Source of the DNA: Acidimicrobiaceae bacterium
GTDB lineage: Bacteria > Actinomycetota > Acidimicrobiia > Acidimicrobiales > Palsa-688
Direction of reading: 5' to 3'
Length of the DNA stretch: 6,116 bases
Assembly (NCBI GenBank): GCA_003156795.1
Contig: PMHU01000164.1
Span: 1,562-7,677, forward strand
Of the stretch, positions 5,833 to 6,116 are shown one piece after another. The notes below the pieces were generated by a model. It ran no database searches. It was not told where the DNA came from and saw nothing but the letters and a program-made list of their open reading frames with translations. A program made the translations under genes and the position numbers. Each line of letters starts with the position of its first letter. Positions within the stretch are counted from its first letter, which is position 1.

Positions 5833-6116
5833 CGTGCTTGTATCGGCTCCCGACAGTCACACCTTGATTTCGCCATGGCAGCCCGCCTGGAGAATGGGCC
5901 ATCGACGCCATACTCACCCTTGAGCGCGTTACATACATCGCCCGTGCGCTAGTCGATCGAATCTCGCCGAGCGGCGCTGCTGGTTGAGTGTGGATCTGGC
6001 GCAGACCGCTGGCGCCGAATCTACTCATCTGCGCTGAAGCACCAGGGTGGCAGCGAACCCCTTCGCTACGTGCCGACGGCTCTGGCGCCGTCTCGGCCAG
6101 TTCGTTTGGGGAGACT
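5833..6116. other. Right-edge region with no supported gene
   Basis: This is the upstream region of the M16 gene and should carry its promoter. The segment GATACAAG, read on the minus strand just before GTG 5832, is a weak -10 candidate for a nearly leaderless transcript, but I see no matching -35. A minus-strand frame is open from the window edge to a TGA at 5762-5764. Its translation (for example SPNELAETAPEPSARSEGV) matches nothing I know and overlaps the M16 start by 70 bases. It could be the tail of a gene entering from the right or a chance open frame. Confidence 0.3.

Noticed and set aside
5940..5975. T-arm-like ATCGAATC suggesting a tRNA
   Set aside because: The flanking bases do not form a five-pair T stem, and no cloverleaf is possible around it.
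1..6116. CRISPR arrays or tandem repeats
   Set aside because: No regularly spaced direct repeats were found on reading through; only isolated inverted repeats are present.

Overview
The window is about 6.1 kb of high-GC bacterial DNA. It holds four intact-looking protein genes, one broken integrase gene, and several short intergenic inverted repeats. Strong GC bias at third codon positions, GTG starts, and a recombinase, a phosphotransferase and a helical-repeat protein of familiar actinobacterial types suggest an actinomycetote, possibly one of the Acidimicrobiia. The lineage is an inference from protein style; there is no rRNA or other marker gene. No tRNA, CRISPR array, insertion sequence or origin was seen.

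Layout. (1) 1-198: no convincing gene, with a 9-bp inverted repeat (158-191) just past the end of the integrase. (2) 199-1110, minus: a XerC/XerD-like tyrosine recombinase that is complete in content but carries two compensating single-base frameshifts (near 928-931 and 340-342). The catalytic tyrosine therefore lies in a different frame from the rest of the catalytic core. (3) 1181-2146, plus, divergent from the recombinase: an aminoglycoside-phosphotransferase-fold small-molecule kinase. (4) 2321-2770, minus, convergent with the kinase: a PaaI-type hotdog thioesterase; a long hairpin (2208-2249) lies between their 3' ends. (5) 2771-3143: a 370-base divergent control region with a perfect 11-bp hairpin (2900-2925) and, just before the next gene, an 8-bp inverted repeat around a Shine-Dalgarno and a seven-codon reading frame. 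(6) 3144-4124, plus: a helical-repeat protein resembling DUF4034 proteins. (7) 4135-5832, minus, ending 10 bases from the previous gene: an M16 zinc-peptidase-like protein with an unusual extra C-terminal domain. (8) 5833-6116: no firm gene; a minus-strand frame is open to the window edge.

The genes alternate strands and form no operon longer than one gene, so nothing here shows them working as one pathway. The broken integrase suggests the left part was once the edge of an integrated element, or that the assembly has base errors there. I do not see a clear new multi-gene system. The items most worth a second look are the M16 protein with its extra domain, the leader arrangement before the gene at 3144, and the perfect hairpin at 2900-2925.
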